Shown here: positions 62,584 to 64,000 of the stretch, piece by piece | Numbering within the stretch: the first letter of the stretch is position 1 | How the letters are laid out: every line of letters begins with the position of its first letter | Source: Streptomyces sp. NBC_01451 | GTDB taxonomy: Bacteria > Actinomycetota > Actinomycetes > Streptomycetales > Streptomycetaceae | Assembly (NCBI RefSeq): GCF_036227485.1 | Contig: NZ_CP109479.1 | Location: 4,836,001-4,900,000 of the forward strand | Direction: 5' to 3' | Length of the DNA stretch: 64,000 nucleotides | Made by a program: the position numbers and the translations under genes | Notes under the pieces: model-generated | The model's database searches: none | What the model was told of the DNA's origin: nothing | The model's input: only the letters and a program-made list of their open reading frames with translations

Positions 62584-63417
62584 TCAGAACGCGGGGATGG
62601 CCGCCGCGGCGCGGCTGTCGGCGTTCCGGGCCTTGTTGATGTTGCTCTGGAGATTGCCGGTCAGCGGGAAGTTGGCGTCGCCCCACGTGGAGTTCCACAG
62701 CGCGTTGCGCGGCGCGTCGGCCATGTTCTCCATGGTGACCAGGGCCGGGTGGTCCCAGCCCCCGTCACCCCAGGCCTCCGGGGTCTCGCCCCACGCGGCG
62801 AAGCGGAAGGCGTGCGTGCTCGCGCCGTCCTTGTGGTAGACGATCTGGACGCGGTTGTAGCTCGACTCGCCGTTCAGCCTGCCCATCGGCACCTCGTTGA
62901 TGGGGTGGGTGCTGTAGCCGCCGTGCCGGGAGGCGGACAGGAAGCGGGGACTCTCCTCGCCCTGCTTCTGGAAGACGACGACGGACTCCCAGTCGTGGCG
63001 GTGACCGAAGGCGTCGGCGCCGGCCAGCGTCTGGTCCTTCTCGAAGTAGAGACCGTAGACGTACGCGCACCAGCCGTTCTTGCACCAGCTCTGCGAGTAC
63101 GTGTTGGCCTTGCCGAGGTGGTCGGTCCGGCAGCCGCCGGTGATCGAACCGCTGTTGTTGAGACCGCCGTTGAGCTTGCCGCTCGCGTCGACGGCCGCCG
63201 CGGGGAAGCAGCTGTCCGTGTCGTAGTCCCAGAGCGGCTGGTACTTCTTCTGGAAGGTGCTCGCGTTCTCCGGCAGGGGGGTCAGGATCGCGGCGGACGC
63301 GTTCGTCGCGATACCGACGGTCAGGGCGCCGGCGCTGACCGCGACGATCGCGGCCCGGCCGAGGCGGGACGTCCTGCTGCCGTACGTCCTGTCGCTGTGC
63401 GTGGATGCCTTGAACAT
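62584..63417 (-). CDS. Secreted NPP1/NLP (necrosis- and ethylene-inducing-like) protein, type II
   Basis: The 277-residue product has a signal peptide ending near ASA-AI (residue 43) and the NPP1 domain with the heptapeptide GHRHDWE at 138-144. Four Cys (70, 96, 112, 117) place it in type II. NLPs bind plant sphingolipids and form pores in dicot membranes, but many bacterial members have unknown roles. GGAGAG lies upstream of the ATG at 63417. It may help interaction with plants or decomposing plant matter. Confidence 0.92.
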   Translation of the reverse strand: MFKASTHSDRTYGSRTSRLGRAAIVAVSAGALTVGIATNASAAILTPLPENASTFQKKYQPLWDYDTDSCFPAAAVDASGKLNGGLNNSGSITGGCRTDHLGKANTYSQSWCKNGWCAYVYGLYFEKDQTLAGADAFGHRHDWESVVVFQKQGEESPRFLSASRHGGYSTHPINEVPMGRLNGESSYNRVQIVYHKDGASTHAFRFAAWGETPEAWGDGGWDHPALVTMENMADAPRNALWNSTWGDANFPLTGNLQSNINKARNADSRAAAAIPAF

Positions 63418-63665
63418 GTGCGGGTGCTCTCCACCTGGTCGTGCCGGGAATACGGCTCGGTCGTGCCGTGAAGTCCGGCGTGGCGGGACCGACACTGGCA
63501 GCCGGAAAGTTGACTGGCACCCCTCTCACCGGGCCGTTCAATTCCGTCGTCCGGAGTTCGTGTTCACCGCCCCGCCCGTTTTCCTTGTGAACAGGTATGG
63601 CGTTCGGACCGTTTTCCCCTGTGATGTGGCTCCTGTGCGGCAGGGGAATGGGGAGGGTGGAGCTC

Positions 63666-64000
63666 ATGGGACGTCCCGAGAGACCTGTGGACCCGCAGGC
63701 CGGTCCCGTGCAGGGGTTCGCGCACGAGCTGCGGGAGTTGCGGCGGACGGCGGGCGGACCCTCGTACCGGCTGATGGCCGAGGCCGCCGGGTTCTCCGCG
63801 GCGACCCTGTCCGAGGCGGCGCGCGGGGAGCGGCTGCCGTCGCTCGCGGTGGTCCAGGGGTACGTCCGCGCGTGCGGGGGCGACCCGGGCGAGTGGGAGT
63901 TGCGCTGGAAGGACGCCGAGGACGAGGCGGCGTCCGCCGCCCGGGACGACGAGGGTGACACCGCCGCGCCGTACCGGGGGCTGGCCCCCTTCGAGCAGGG
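63666..64000 (+). CDS. HTH-nSTAND regulatory protein, 5' part (truncated by window end)
   Basis: An open frame from ATG 63666 continues past the window. Residues 15-75 form a helix-turn-helix (FAHELRELRRTAGGPSYRLMAEAAGFSAATLSEAARGERLPSLAVVQGYV). An acidic linker follows and then YRGLAPFEQG, which is the usual opening of an nSTAND NTPase domain, often followed by WD40 repeats. Such proteins are common in Streptomyces and some act in defence or differentiation. The start is supported by GGAGGGTGGAG about 6 bases upstream. Confidence 0.82.
   Translation, partial: MGRPERPVDPQAGPVQGFAHELRELRRTAGGPSYRLMAEAAGFSAATLSEAARGERLPSLAVVQGYVRACGGDPGEWELRWKDAEDEAASAARDDEGDTAAPYRGLAPFEQ

Noticed and set aside
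1..64000. CRISPR array, tRNA, rRNA or insertion sequence
   Set aside because: I found no spaced identical repeats, no tRNA-like cloverleaf pattern and no transposase reading frame. This was by eye, so tRNAscan and CRISPR-search runs would be decisive.

Overview
This is high-GC DNA from the chromosome core of a Streptomyces. The organism call rests on codon usage, GTG/TTG starts, Tat signals, a DD-peptidase of the Streptomyces K15 type, a snapalysin with its LysR regulator, and gene order. The order kinase, DevR-like response regulator, bkdABC, dacA, aspS, metS, phoX resembles, from memory, the SCO3790-SCO3820 neighbourhood of S. coelicolor, which is near oriC. A good match to the actinobacterial parS sequence just upstream of aspS fits an origin-proximal position.

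Layout. 1-4.2 kb: the 3' part of a membrane Ser/Thr kinase, a phosphotransferase with a large disordered insert, a flavin-type PPOX protein and a DevR/NarL response regulator. A DevR-like box precedes the PPOX gene. 4.5-8.3 kb: bkdA-bkdB-bkdC for the branched-chain 2-oxoacid dehydrogenase, which makes starters for branched fatty acids and polyketides. 8.4-17.4 kb: K15-type DD-peptidase, GntR-MFS operon, mycothiol-dependent DinB-like enzyme, nitrilase-family hydrolase, LURP-one protein, GlxA regulator, cupin, and M18 aminopeptidase. 17.7-24.6 kb: FadE5-like acyl-CoA dehydrogenase, a Tat lipoprotein intradiol dioxygenase, SseB-domain protein, a large secreted Ig-like protein and pirin. 24.6-29.2 kb: a minus-strand cluster of PAS-GAF-PP2C-HATPase phosphatase, cytochrome P450 and Bro-N protein.

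29.4-44 kb: aspS, two tandem Tat-exported intradiol dioxygenases, a secreted FG-GAP protein, and then two different methionyl-tRNA synthetases flanking a VapBC toxin-antitoxin pair. A VWA protein with a long acidic repeat region follows. 44-54 kb: PHO-box-controlled phoX, LysR plus snapalysin (with a TTA codon and a T-N11-A palindrome), a FUSC membrane protein, and an alpha/beta hydrolase divergent from a MocR regulator over a repeat operator. 54-64 kb: secreted SH3 protein, membrane PP2C phosphatase, an ArsR-like regulator, small secreted proteins, M20 hydrolase, MscS-like channel, a type II NLP necrosis-inducing-like protein, and the 5' end of an HTH-nSTAND gene cut by the window edge.

The items most worth follow-up are the MetRS-VapBC-MetRS arrangement, the parS site, the iron-box-like sequence between the tandem dioxygenases, the DevR-like box and the phosphatase-P450-Bro-N cluster. 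I saw no rRNA, tRNA, CRISPR array or insertion sequence. Most transcription units end in strong, often bidirectional hairpins.
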